From Scytonema sp035967975 (GTDB lineage: Bacteria > Cyanobacteriota > Cyanobacteriia > Cyanobacteriales > Nostocaceae), in assembly GCA_035967975.1 (NCBI GenBank), contig JAWQFQ010000011.1, positions 1 to 64,000 of the forward strand: a stretch of 64,000 bases of DNA. The letters run 5' to 3'. This document shows, piece by piece, positions 53,988 to 63,138 of the stretch. Within the stretch, counting starts at the first letter, position 1. Each line of letters starts with the position of its first letter. Under the pieces are notes generated by a model. It saw only the letters and a program-made list of their open reading frames with translations, had not been told where the DNA came from and made no database searches. Both the position numbers and the translations under genes were made by a program.

Positions 53988-55769
53988 GTGAAACCAATTT
54001 TAGGATTAATACTATTAAGCTCTGTCGTTACCTCCTCTATAGCGCTGACTCCAGAACAATCCCTCAAAGTTGTTTATCCACCAGCCATTCATCAAACAAC
54101 GGCTCAAAAAATATTTTTTATCGGTACAGCACCATCAAATGGACAGGTTTTTATCAATGGTAAGCCAATCAACCGCAGTAAGTCTGGTCATTTTGCCCCA
54201 AGTTTACCTTTACAGTTAGGAGAGAACCTTTTTACGATTCGCTACCAGAATCAAGAAGTCCAAATTAAGGTCACGCGAAATTCTAATCAACCGAACTTAC
54301 CACAAGGACTCGCTTTTGCCAACGATTCTTTGTTTCCAAAAGCAGACATTGCTAGACTTCCGGGAGAACTGATTTGTTTTAGTGCGATCGCGACTCCCAA
54401 TGCGAGTGTTTCTGTAAAACTTGGTAATCAAATTATTCCTCTGTCTCCCGAACAACAAATGGCGGAACTACCAGCCAACTCTGCTGCTTTGACTGGACAA
54501 AACCAACCATCCGCTCAATCTAGCACGGGTAAGTATGCAGGTTGTACGACGATTTCCACAGCTGGTGATTTGGGACAACCCCAATATCAACTCACACTGA
54601 ATGGTAAAACAATCACTCAACCTGGTACGGGTAAAGTTCAAATCCTTTCCCCCACAGCGTTGGAAGTTGTGGAAGTCACAGCAGATTCAGGAGTGGCTCG
54701 CACTGGTCCGAGTACAGATCATTCCAGACTCACGCCTTTACCTTACCGAACACGCGCAGCTGTGACAGGAAAGGAAGGAGAATGGTTGCGATTGGACTAT
54801 GGCGCTTGGATTAATAGCAAGGAAACCCGTGTTCTACTAGGAGCAATCCCCCCACGCACAATTATCCGTAGTGTTGGGTATCGTCAACGTCCCAATGTGA
54901 CAGAAATGGTTTTTCCCCTGCAAGTTCCTGTTCCCGTCAGCGTGCAGCAAGGCGATCGCACTTTTACTCTAACCCTTCATAATACCACTGCTCAAACTGA
55001 CATTATTCGTTTGGATGATGACCCTTTGATTTCACGCTTGGATTGGCAACAACTTCCTCCTACTCCGAGCGGAGAAGTTGGGGGAGTACAATACACTTTT
55101 AACCTAAAGCCGAACCAACAGTGGGGATACAAGCTCAGATACGACGGCACAAGCTTAATCTTAGCTTTACGTCATCCCCCAGCATTAGCAAGAATCAAAA
55201 AACAAAAGCCATTATCTGGTGTCAAAATTTTACTTGACCCAGGACACGGGGGCAAAGAGTCTGGTGCATTGGGACCCACAGGTTACCCAGAAAAAGATGT
55301 CAATCTTGCTGTATCTAAGTTGGTGCGTGACGAACTGGTTAAACGAGGGGCGACGGTAGTGATGACACGGGAGGACGATCGCGACGTGTCTTTAGTTGAC
55401 CGCGTAGCAATGATTAATAAAGAGGAACCAGCGATCGCCATGTCCATACATTACAATTCTCTTCCTGATGAAGGTAATGCAGAAAATACTAAAGGTATCG
55501 GCGCTTTTTGGTATAATACCCAAGCTCACAGTCTAGCCGTTTTTCTACACAACTACATAGTTAGTAAACGAGGACGACCTTCTTATGGTGTGTTTTGGAA
55601 TAACTTAGCACTTACACGTCCAGCAGCTGCACCATCAGTGCTAATGGAGTTGGGTTTTATGAGTAACCCCAATGAATTTGAGTGGGTCACCGATTCTAAA
55701 GAGCAAAAGAAACTAGCGACAACAATCGCCGATGGACTTGTTGAGTGGTTCCGCAAAGTCCACTCTTAG
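53988..55769 (+). CDS. N-acetylmuramoyl-L-alanine amidase (AmiC-like, with SH3 and AMIN parts)
   Basis: A protein of 593 residues starting with GTG. A signal sequence (LGLILLSSVVTSSIAL) precedes a beta-rich region (about 35-220), an SH3-like segment (VARTGPSTDHSRLTPLP), an AMIN-like segment (about 290-395) and an Amidase_3 catalytic domain. Zinc and catalytic residues are in LLDPGHGGKESG, TGYPEKD, SIHYNSLPDE and LMELGFMSNPNEF. It acts on peptidoglycan in the periplasm. In heterocystous species AmiC-type amidases make septal nanopores; whether this one does is unknown. Confidence 0.92.
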   Translation: MKPILGLILLSSVVTSSIALTPEQSLKVVYPPAIHQTTAQKIFFIGTAPSNGQVFINGKPINRSKSGHFAPSLPLQLGENLFTIRYQNQEVQIKVTRNSNQPNLPQGLAFANDSLFPKADIARLPGELICFSAIATPNASVSVKLGNQIIPLSPEQQMAELPANSAALTGQNQPSAQSSTGKYAGCTTISTAGDLGQPQYQLTLNGKTITQPGTGKVQILSPTALEVVEVTADSGVARTGPSTDHSRLTPLPYRTRAAVTGKEGEWLRLDYGAWINSKETRVLLGAIPPRTIIRSVGYRQRPNVTEMVFPLQVPVPVSVQQGDRTFTLTLHNTTAQTDIIRLDDDPLISRLDWQQLPPTPSGEVGGVQYTFNLKPNQQWGYKLRYDGTSLILALRHPPALARIKKQKPLSGVKILLDPGHGGKESGALGPTGYPEKDVNLAVSKLVRDELVKRGATVVMTREDDRDVSLVDRVAMINKEEPAIAMSIHYNSLPDEGNAENTKGIGAFWYNTQAHSLAVFLHNYIVSKRGRPSYGVFWNNLALTRPAAAPSVLMELGFMSNPNEFEWVTDSKEQKKLATTIADGLVEWFRKVHS

Positions 55770-55815
55770 GAAGTAAGCAATCAGCAATCAGCTATCAGCT
55801 ATCAGCTTTGAAGCA
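55770..55815. repeat. cagctat STRR after the amidase gene
   Basis: Tandem aatcagcaatcagctatcag units begin 1-10 bp after the stop. Complementary ctgaaagctgatagctga units are near 55942-55960, so the two could pair. Confidence 0.65.
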
Positions 55816-55968
55816 CATTTTGCTCTATTGTTTAGACGACAAGAGCTCAACGAAAACATTTTTAAAGCTATACTTTGCACGGGAACAAACAACAGATGAG
55901 CGATTCAGCTAGAATCTATGAGCTATAGGTTTTTGGCTCTTAGCTGAAAGCTGATAGCTGACCGCTTA

Positions 55969-56133
55969 AGAGGATGTTTGAAAAGTGATTGGCTGTAATT
56001 TCAAGCACTGGTTGATCCCCCCTAGCCCCCCTTGGAAAGGGGGGAAAATCTCTAACGGTCCCCCTTTTTAAGGGGGATTTAGGGGGATGAGAAGAGTTTT
56101 GCTACTAACAAGAAGACTTTTAAAACATCCTCT
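55969..56133. mobile_element. MITE, family D, copy 2 (165 bp)
   Basis: Inverted ends agaggatgtttgaaaagtg and acttttaaaacatcctct, with the same ccccccctagccccccttgg / gtcccccttttt core as copy 1 at 48369. TA is adjacent on the left (cttaagagg) and aa on the right, so the target duplication is less clear here. Confidence 0.8.
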
Positions 56134-57353
56134 AAAGCTAGAAAAGCTGATTGCTGATTATTTTCTAGGCGTTTCTGGCACCATTATAAACACCTTTATA
56201 CCTCGTAAAAGCTGATAGCTGATTGCTGAGGTGCTGAATACTTACCTCTTCTCATCAATCATACGCGGATTGCTATATCAAAGCTGATAGCTAATAGCTG
56301 AACGTTTACCTTTTGACTACCTTAAAGAAAAATTTCATCAATCAAATAAGATAGCTGTATGAGGTCTTAGAAAGGCATACGTGTTTTAGCTAATCAAACG
56401 TACTTTTCTTACTTTTGCTACTTAGGAAGTAGCTCTCCAAACTTTACCGTTTCTTTAAAAAACTCTTTCATCTCTACTTGAAAATGCGTAGAATAAAAGC
56501 TATATTGTTATCTGTTAATCTGCAAAAAAAGGAATTCAGTATCGTTTAAACTTAAACTCCTGCTAACAGAAAACACTATGGATTGAAGAAGCTCTAGTCC
56601 TAGATGCAATCTTTAGCACCTGTATTTTGTAATGATAATTACGATACTGGCAAGAGGTCAAAATTTCAACCGAGAGTAAACAACTTATGCTGTATTTACA
56701 GTGCATTTACCAGGAGGGATACAAATGGTAGGTAAGTATCAAAGGAAGCAAAGCTGGGCTTCTAGAGGAAAAAAGTATAAAAGGATACAGATGTGCGAAT
56801 GCAAGCGGCACCCAGATATTTTTGAATGCATAGAGATATGAAACATCTCCGTAAAAATGAGAGGGCGTTAGCAGAGCTTTCCCACACAGTAAGGCTTTTC
56901 AACCCTACAAAGGCTTGCATATCATGCATGAGTAAGGTGACTAAAGTTACATATGTCGTGTTGACTCCTTGACCCAAAGAAGGTTTCCACACTCGCGAAG
57001 ACTTCTAGATGAAGGGCTGATTCTTGTCATTAGGAAGACAGCTAAACTAAGTATATATTGGTTATTAATTTACCGAAATGGAAAAATGCGTAAAGTTGCA
57101 AATTTGTCAAGATATCGATTTCTAACAAATGCATGATTGCAGTGGGTTCGAGTGTGAGAGTGCTAGCTTTACAAGAGTTATTTGGTAGGTAAGTATAACC
57201 ACAATGATTGGAAGTTAAAAACTTTGGCTAGAGAATTTCAGAGATATGTGCGAAGCCTTTTTTTGAAAGATAGCCCATGTTATAAAACTAGATATTCCTA
57301 TCAGATGTAAAGCTTGGCTCTAATTTCGTATTCACTTGCACTGGGAGAGTTGT
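56134..57353. other. Long non-coding spacer before the polysaccharide genes
   Basis: Apart from gctgatagctgattgctgag repeats to about 56300, it contains no credible gene over 1 kb. Frames up to 76 codons exist but lack ribosome sites. It may hold a long leader or regulatory RNA for the downstream Wzc operon. I cannot identify a known RNA family in it. Confidence 0.5.
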
Positions 57354-59582
57354 ATGGAGAATAGTAAAGCCTATCAAGAAGAAATAGACGTTCAAAAGTA
57401 TTGGTTGGTAATAAAGCGCCGATGGGCAATCATAGCAGGGGTTATGGTAGCTTCAGTAGGCTTATCTGGATTTACTATATTTCTGCAAAAGCCTGTATAC
57501 AAAGCGAGCGGAATGTTGCTCTTTCAATCGGATCGAATCACATCACTGACAAAGGCTGGGGGAAAGGTAGGAGATCTTGAATCACTGATGCGTGAGGGGA
57601 ATCCACTGGATACTCAAGCTGTGATTGTCAAATCTCAGCCGATTCTCAGAAAAGTTATCAGCAATCTGAAGTTGAAAGATAAAGAGGGTAACCTACTCGA
57701 TCCTGAGGCGCTCAAAGTCGCGGTTGAACCGATTGTAGGAACGGATGTCCTAGAGGTATCTTTTACGACAGAAAATGCTCAGTTGGCAGCAGATGTCGTC
57801 AATCAAGTGATGGATTCTTACGTTAAGAGTAATATTCAGTCTAATCAAACACAGGTTGTTGCTGCTGGTGAGTTTATAAAAAAACAACTCCCACAAGCTC
57901 GACAAGACTTAGAAAGAGCAGCAGAAGCATTACGGAAGTTTAAAGCTCAGAATAATATCGTTGAACTGAAACTAGAGTCGGCTGCTGCTATTGATAATAT
58001 TGGTGAGCTAGATGGACAATTAAATACATCTCGCGCTTTGCTAGCAGAAATCAGTGCTCAAGAAGAAAAGATACGAAAGCAAATTAATTTGTCAGGCGAT
58101 CAAGCAGTAGAAATTACTTCCCTCAATCAGATACCTGGTGTCCAACTGGTCTTAGGAGAGTTACAAAAGGTACAAACCGAGTTAGCAACTCAACGAGCAC
58201 GTTATACGGAAAGACATCCATCAGTCACTGAATTAAAGGAGAAAGAAGTCACGCTAACGGCTTTACTAGAGCAACGGATTAAGCAGGTATTAGGTTCTTC
58301 TCAAGATGTTGAGCAGGTATTAAGCTCTCAACAAAAAGTGTCTCCTGGTCAGTTGCAAATCGGGAAAATTAAAGAAGATTTGACAAATGAATTGGCACGG
58401 CTACAGGCTCAAAGTCAAGGTTTGGAAAGTAAAATAAAAGCTTTGTCTAATATTCAAGCAAATTACAAGGAAAGACTTGTGAAATTGCCAAATTTAGAGA
58501 AAAAGCAGGGAGATTTAGAGAGGTATTTGTCTGTAGCGCAAAAAAACTACGAAGGTCTTGTGACTAGGTTACAAGAAATTGAAATTGCAGAAAAGCAAAC
58601 AGTCGGCAATGCCAAAGTTATTCAACCTGCTGTGGTTCCGAAGAAAACATCTATCTCCAAACTGATGCTGCTTTTGCCCATGGGCGGCGTATTTATTGGT
58701 TTGCTACTTGGTATAGCACTTGCGTTCTTTGTAGACCTAATTGATAGATCTTTGAAAACAGTTAAGGAAGCAGAGGCATTCTTTGGCTACACTTTGCTAG
58801 GACTAATTCCTAAGTTTGAAACAAGCATGACTTCGGCTTCGAGTCCCTTAATCCGCGAAGGGGTGTCACCGCGAGTGATTGTGGCTTCTTCACCCCGCTC
58901 TGTAATTCATGAAGCTTACCAAATGCTTCAGGCAAACCTCAAGTTTATCAGCCATAAAAAAGTTCGCACAATTGTAATCACAAGCTCTGTAGCAGGAGAG
59001 GGGAAATCAGAAGTTTCTGCTAACTTGGCTGCGGTACTGGCTCAAGGAGGACGCAGAGTTCTGTTGATTGATGCAGATATGCGTCAACCAACGCAACATC
59101 ATCTGTGGGGTTTGATAAATTCTGTGGGTTTGAGTCACGTCATTGTGGGTCAGGAAGAATTTTCAAAAGCAGTGCAAACAGTGACACAAGATTTGTCCGT
59201 TCTGACGGCTGGAGTTCAACCTCCCAACCCTCTGGCGTTAATCGACTCAGAACGCATAGCTTCTCTAATAGATATATTCTCTAGTAGCTATGACTACATT
59301 GTGTTTGATACTCCTCCTTTAGCTGGAACGGCTGATGCAGCAGTTTTAGGGAAAATGGCAGATGGAGTGATGCTGGTTTTCCGACCAGGTAAGGTGGATT
59401 TAGCTAGCGCCAGCGCAGCTAAGTCCTTGTTAGAGCGTTCTGAAGCTAACATCTTGGGTATTGTTGCTAATGCAGTCAACGTTAAACAAGAACCTGACAG
59501 CTACTTCTACTATTCCGATCCGCGATCGGGACAAAGTGAAGACAAAACTGAAACAGGGAGTGAACAATGGGTGTACAAGTAA
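57354..59582 (+). CDS. Wzc-type polysaccharide co-polymerase and tyrosine kinase
   Basis: A protein of 742 residues. The Wzz domain has two transmembrane helices (about 25-45, AIIAGVMVASVGLSGF; about 435-460, MLLLPMGGVFIGLLLGIALA) around a periplasmic coiled coil. The C-terminal BY-kinase has Walker A TSSVAGEGKSEVSANLA, A' VLLIDADMRQP and B YIVFDTPPLAGTADA. A short tyrosine-bearing tail (YFYYSD) can be phosphorylated. It controls chain length and export of exopolysaccharide. ATG at 57354 has GGGAGAG 9 bp upstream and is preferred over a TTG at 57336. It heads the operon. Confidence 0.92.
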   Translation: MENSKAYQEEIDVQKYWLVIKRRWAIIAGVMVASVGLSGFTIFLQKPVYKASGMLLFQSDRITSLTKAGGKVGDLESLMREGNPLDTQAVIVKSQPILRKVISNLKLKDKEGNLLDPEALKVAVEPIVGTDVLEVSFTTENAQLAADVVNQVMDSYVKSNIQSNQTQVVAAGEFIKKQLPQARQDLERAAEALRKFKAQNNIVELKLESAAAIDNIGELDGQLNTSRALLAEISAQEEKIRKQINLSGDQAVEITSLNQIPGVQLVLGELQKVQTELATQRARYTERHPSVTELKEKEVTLTALLEQRIKQVLGSSQDVEQVLSSQQKVSPGQLQIGKIKEDLTNELARLQAQSQGLESKIKALSNIQANYKERLVKLPNLEKKQGDLERYLSVAQKNYEGLVTRLQEIEIAEKQTVGNAKVIQPAVVPKKTSISKLMLLLPMGGVFIGLLLGIALAFFVDLIDRSLKTVKEAEAFFGYTLLGLIPKFETSMTSASSPLIREGVSPRVIVASSPRSVIHEAYQMLQANLKFISHKKVRTIVITSSVAGEGKSEVSANLAAVLAQGGRRVLLIDADMRQPTQHHLWGLINSVGLSHVIVGQEEFSKAVQTVTQDLSVLTAGVQPPNPLALIDSERIASLIDIFSSSYDYIVFDTPPLAGTADAAVLGKMADGVMLVFRPGKVDLASASAAKSLLERSEANILGIVANAVNVKQEPDSYFYYSDPRSGQSEDKTETGSEQWVYK

Positions 59583-60133
59583 ACTTGATGGCAGAGACCA
59601 ACTCGGTGGAAGTATCTAATCTGGGTCTTTGGCAACAAATGAAAGAAGATTGGATAGCCCACGGACGAGATTGGACTAAGCCGGGATTCCGAGCAGTAGC
59701 CGTTCATCGTTTTGGAGTTTGGCGAATGAAGGTTCAACCCAAACTCCTGCGAGCACCTTTGAGCATTCTTTACAGGATGCTATACCGTAAGGTTCGCAAT
59801 CAATACGGGATTGAACTTCCTTACACTGTCAAACTGGGTCGTCGTGTCGTTATTGAACATCAAGGAGATATAGTTATTCATGGATATTGCTCTATCGGTG
59901 ATGACAGTATTATTCGTCAAGGAGTGACTTTAGGTAATCGTTACCTGGATCGTCCCTTGGAAGCCCCAACGTTGGGTAAGCGCGTCAATGTTGGTGCTGG
60001 TGCAAAACTCTTTGGTAACATCAGCGTCGGGGATAATACAAATATCGGTGCTAATGCTGTCGTTCTCTGCGATGTTCCACCAGGAGCAACCGCTGTTGGG
60101 ATACCAGCAAAAATTATTTCTTCAAAATGTTGA
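59567..60133 (+). CDS. Serine acetyltransferase-like (left-handed beta-helix) enzyme
   Basis: A protein of 188 residues. The N-terminal 80 residues are helical. A hexapeptide-repeat left-handed beta-helix follows (VVIEHQGDIVIHGYCSIGDD; KLFGNISVGDNTNIGANAVV; ends PPGATAVGIPAKII). It resembles CysE-type serine O-acetyltransferases, but in this polysaccharide context it more likely acetylates a sugar. It overlaps the Wzc gene by 16 bp from ATG at 59567; an ATG at 59588 would avoid overlap. Confidence 0.8.
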   Translation: MGVQVNLMAETNSVEVSNLGLWQQMKEDWIAHGRDWTKPGFRAVAVHRFGVWRMKVQPKLLRAPLSILYRMLYRKVRNQYGIELPYTVKLGRRVVIEHQGDIVIHGYCSIGDDSIIRQGVTLGNRYLDRPLEAPTLGKRVNVGAGAKLFGNISVGDNTNIGANAVVLCDVPPGATAVGIPAKIISSKC

Positions 60134-60160
60134 GGATTGAGTGTCAAAAATAAACTTTTC

Positions 60161-60198
60161 TTCCCCTACACCCCACACCCTACACCCTACACCCTAAT
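60161..60198. repeat. ctacaccc heptamer STRR
   Basis: ccctacaccccacaccctac-type units inside the operon, between the acetyltransferase and the GT2 gene. No hairpin partner is close, so it need not terminate transcription. Confidence 0.65.
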
Positions 60199-60220
60199 TT
60201 TTTGAAAATGGTATTAAACT

Positions 60221-61432
60221 ATGTCAGTTAGCCAGGTTGCAACTTTAACAACTGATGTCGTTTTGTTAATAGGTACATCAGTTCTGTTGATTGTCTGCTT
60301 ATTTTTTCTGATTGAATGTACTGCTGCTCTGATTCCAGTCACTTCTTCTTCTCATAGGGGTCGTTGGCAGGATGCTAAGGTAACAGTTTTAGTTCCCGCT
60401 CATAATGAAGAGCTTGTCATCGGTTCCACACTGGAAAAACTGATACCAGGTTTGAAACAACAAGACCGCTTGGTGGTGATTGCAGATAATTGCAGCGATC
60501 GCACAGCGGAAATTGCTCGGAATGCAGGTGCAATAGTTCTCGAACGTCAAGACTCTAATTGTAGAGGCAAAGGTTATGCCTTAGATTACGGCTTACGGTT
60601 CCTGGAGTCAGATCCTCCGGATGTCGTAGTCATAGTTGATGCTGACTGTATAGTTAATCAAGGTGCGATTGAGCAATTAACTCGGTGTGCGATCGCAACA
60701 GGACAACCAGTCCAGTCTGTTTACCTAATGGCAAAACCAAACAACTCTAGATCGTCAAAAGACATTGTTTCGCAATTTTCTGTCATCGTCAAAAATTTAG
60801 TCCGTCCCCGTGGATTAACTCTATTAGGATGGTCTTGCTTGTTAACTGGTACAGGTATGGCTTTTCCTTGGTCAGTTATACGTTCGGTCAATTTAGCGAG
60901 CGGTCATATCGTAGAGGATATGAAGTTAGGTTTAGATTTAACCCTAGCAGGCTACAAACCAACATTGTGCCTAACAGCAACAGTGAAGGCGTATTTACCC
61001 ACACAACCGCAAGCCGCTAAAAGTCAGAGAACCCGCTGGGAGCACGGTCACTTGCAGGTTATGGGAGCTTATATTCCTATCTTGTGTAAAGAGGCGATCT
61101 CTCAAAGAAGATTAGACTTATTGGTGAGTCTCCTGGACTTGTGCATCCCTCCTCTATCCCTACTGGTGATATTGTGGTTGGGTCTGATGACAACTTCGAT
61201 TGCGAGTTCAGTCTTGGGTGCATCTTGGATACCAGTTGCGATCGCAGCGATCGCAGGATTTTGTTTCCTGAGTGCTATTCTCATAGCTTGGGCTGGGTTT
61301 GGCAGAAAAGAGCTCCCTCTACTCGAACTCTTAACAATTCCGTTTTACATTTTCTGGAAAATTCCCGTATATCTCAAGTTTCTTATGAAACCTCAAAACG
61401 TTTGGGTGCGTACAGAGCGAGAAGCCAGTTAA
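60221..61432 (+). CDS. Membrane GT2 glycosyltransferase
   Basis: A protein of 403 residues. An N-terminal transmembrane helix (about 12-40) precedes a GT2 domain with VLVPAHNEELVIGSTL, the DxD in VVIVDADCIVNQGA, a TGTGMAFPW acceptor motif and the RTRWEHGH motif like Q/RxxRW of processive enzymes. Two or three C-terminal helices follow (about 300-385). It probably makes or extends the exopolysaccharide backbone. Same strand as the Wzc gene, 87 bp after the acetyltransferase. Confidence 0.88.
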   Translation: MSVSQVATLTTDVVLLIGTSVLLIVCLFFLIECTAALIPVTSSSHRGRWQDAKVTVLVPAHNEELVIGSTLEKLIPGLKQQDRLVVIADNCSDRTAEIARNAGAIVLERQDSNCRGKGYALDYGLRFLESDPPDVVVIVDADCIVNQGAIEQLTRCAIATGQPVQSVYLMAKPNNSRSSKDIVSQFSVIVKNLVRPRGLTLLGWSCLLTGTGMAFPWSVIRSVNLASGHIVEDMKLGLDLTLAGYKPTLCLTATVKAYLPTQPQAAKSQRTRWEHGHLQVMGAYIPILCKEAISQRRLDLLVSLLDLCIPPLSLLVILWLGLMTTSIASSVLGASWIPVAIAAIAGFCFLSAILIAWAGFGRKELPLLELLTIPFYIFWKIPVYLKFLMKPQNVWVRTEREAS

Positions 61433-61550
61433 CCAAAATAAGGATCTGTAGCTAGCCTGCTCATAGTCTGAAAGTGACAAATTGTTTTCCGAGTGTTATC
61501 TGTGTCTTTCGACAGGATTTTCAAAATGTACTCTCTACAGGAACCTAAAA

Positions 61551-62837
61551 ATGCGCGTCGTCATTGTAGCCGAACACGCTTCCAGTAAATTTGGTGGAGA
61601 GGCTTTTCTACCACTCAACTACTTCCGGTTATTACGCTCACGCGGTGTTGAAACATGGTTAGTAGTTCATGCTCGGACAAAAACGGAACTGCAAGCACTT
61701 TTGCCTGGGGAAAGCGATCGGATGCATTTTGTATCAGATACTTGGATACATCAGTTCTTGTATAGATTTGGGTTACTTCTTCCCAGAAGGTTAGCAGGTA
61801 CGACTACAGGCTTAATGTCTCACCTTTATACCCAAAGCATCCAACGCCGCGTTGTGCGCCAACTTGTTCGCGAACACAATATAGATATTGTTCATGAGCC
61901 AATCCCAGTCGCACCAACATTCCCGTCGCTAATGTTCGACGTTGGCGTACCAGTTGTCATCGGACCGATGAATGGTAATATGGAATTTCCTCCTGGTTTC
62001 CGCGATCGCGAGAATCCCTTTGTTCAACCTTTAGTGTCACTGGGACGTCAGTTTGCTGATTTCTGCAATCACCTTTTACCCGGTAAAATCAAAGCTCAGA
62101 CCCTGCTGGTTGCCAACAAACGCACGAAAAAAGCACTACCGTCTGGTATACGAGGTAACGTGATCGAAATGTCAGAGAATGGAGTGGATTTATCCGTGTG
62201 GACGCCTATCTCTGTGAAATCCAAGCAACCAAACCCAATATCTCCTATTTTTGCTTTTGTCGGTCGGCTAATACATTTGAAAGCCGTGGACTTGCTAATT
62301 TTAGCCTTTCAGACGGTAGCTGCTCAAACAGATGCTCGTTTGGAGATTATCGGTGATGGGAAAGTGCGGCAAAACTTGGAAACGTTAACCAATAGTTTAA
62401 ACTTGGCAGAGCGTGTCACCTTCAGTGGTTGGCTGTCTCAAAAGCAATGTGCTACCAGGTTAGAGAATGCTGATGTGCTGGTTATGCCGAGTTTAATAGA
62501 GTGTGGTGGAGCCGTCGTTCTTGAAGCAATGGCGAAGGGATTACCCGTGATTGCAACTAAATGGGGTGGTCCTTTGGATTATTTGGATGCAACCTGCGGT
62601 ATTTTAGTTGAACCAACGTCAAGAGATGAATTTATTATTGGACTCAGCAACGCCATGTTACAACTGGCACAACAGCCGGAGTTGCGCTTGCAAATGGGTC
62701 TTGCGGGACAAGAACGAGTCCGCCAGCATTTTGACTGGGAACGTAAAATTGACCGCATTATAGAAATCTATGAACTAACTTGCAGTAAATCAAATTTCAA
62801 ATACAGAAAACCCGATCTGCTAACACAGGAACATTAG
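61551..62837 (+). CDS. GT4 family glycosyltransferase (polysaccharide cluster)
   Basis: About 428 residues with GT-B fold. N-terminal MRVVIVAEHASSKFGGEAFL, C-terminal FAFVGRLIHLKAVDLLILAF, and the EX7E region MPSLIECGGAVVLEAMAKGL. ATG at 61551 with an AGGA motif is the proper start; the open frame begins 23 codons earlier without family similarity. It lies between other exopolysaccharide genes on one strand. Sugar specificity is unknown. Confidence 0.88.
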   Translation: MRVVIVAEHASSKFGGEAFLPLNYFRLLRSRGVETWLVVHARTKTELQALLPGESDRMHFVSDTWIHQFLYRFGLLLPRRLAGTTTGLMSHLYTQSIQRRVVRQLVREHNIDIVHEPIPVAPTFPSLMFDVGVPVVIGPMNGNMEFPPGFRDRENPFVQPLVSLGRQFADFCNHLLPGKIKAQTLLVANKRTKKALPSGIRGNVIEMSENGVDLSVWTPISVKSKQPNPISPIFAFVGRLIHLKAVDLLILAFQTVAAQTDARLEIIGDGKVRQNLETLTNSLNLAERVTFSGWLSQKQCATRLENADVLVMPSLIECGGAVVLEAMAKGLPVIATKWGGPLDYLDATCGILVEPTSRDEFIIGLSNAMLQLAQQPELRLQMGLAGQERVRQHFDWERKIDRIIEIYELTCSKSNFKYRKPDLLTQEH

Positions 62838-62913
62838 ACATGAGATTAGATTGGCTAAATTTGGTCACTCTATTTTAGAGATATCAAGCCTGGAAGAAGA
62901 CATAGCAGTCCTA

Positions 62914-63053
62914 GATGAGATGTAAAATTTTGGTGAAGACTGCTAATAGTTAATTGGAAAAAAGCCATTAAAAATTAGCGATTAGCCATTAGCGATTAGC
63001 CATTAGCTTTTTCACATTCCAAATATTTTTATAAATCCTTTGGGATTGCTATA
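62914..63053. repeat. Interspersed repeat, family C copy 2
   Basis: Same ends as 20948-21064 (gatgagatgtaaaattttgg at left, gggattgctata at right). Here the inner tract is attagcgattagccattagc units. It sits in the 301-bp spacer before the last glycosyltransferase. Confidence 0.7.
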
Positions 63054-63138
63054 AATTGTGTAAATGTCGGTCTTCAAGTCTATAGAGCCGAGCTAAACAA
63101 ACGTACAGGATTCGACAAACTTAAAACTTACAATTCTT

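Noticed and set aside
56762..56992. 76-codon minus-strand open frame in the long spacer
   Set aside because: No ribosome site and no family features; typical of chance frames in AT-rich DNA.
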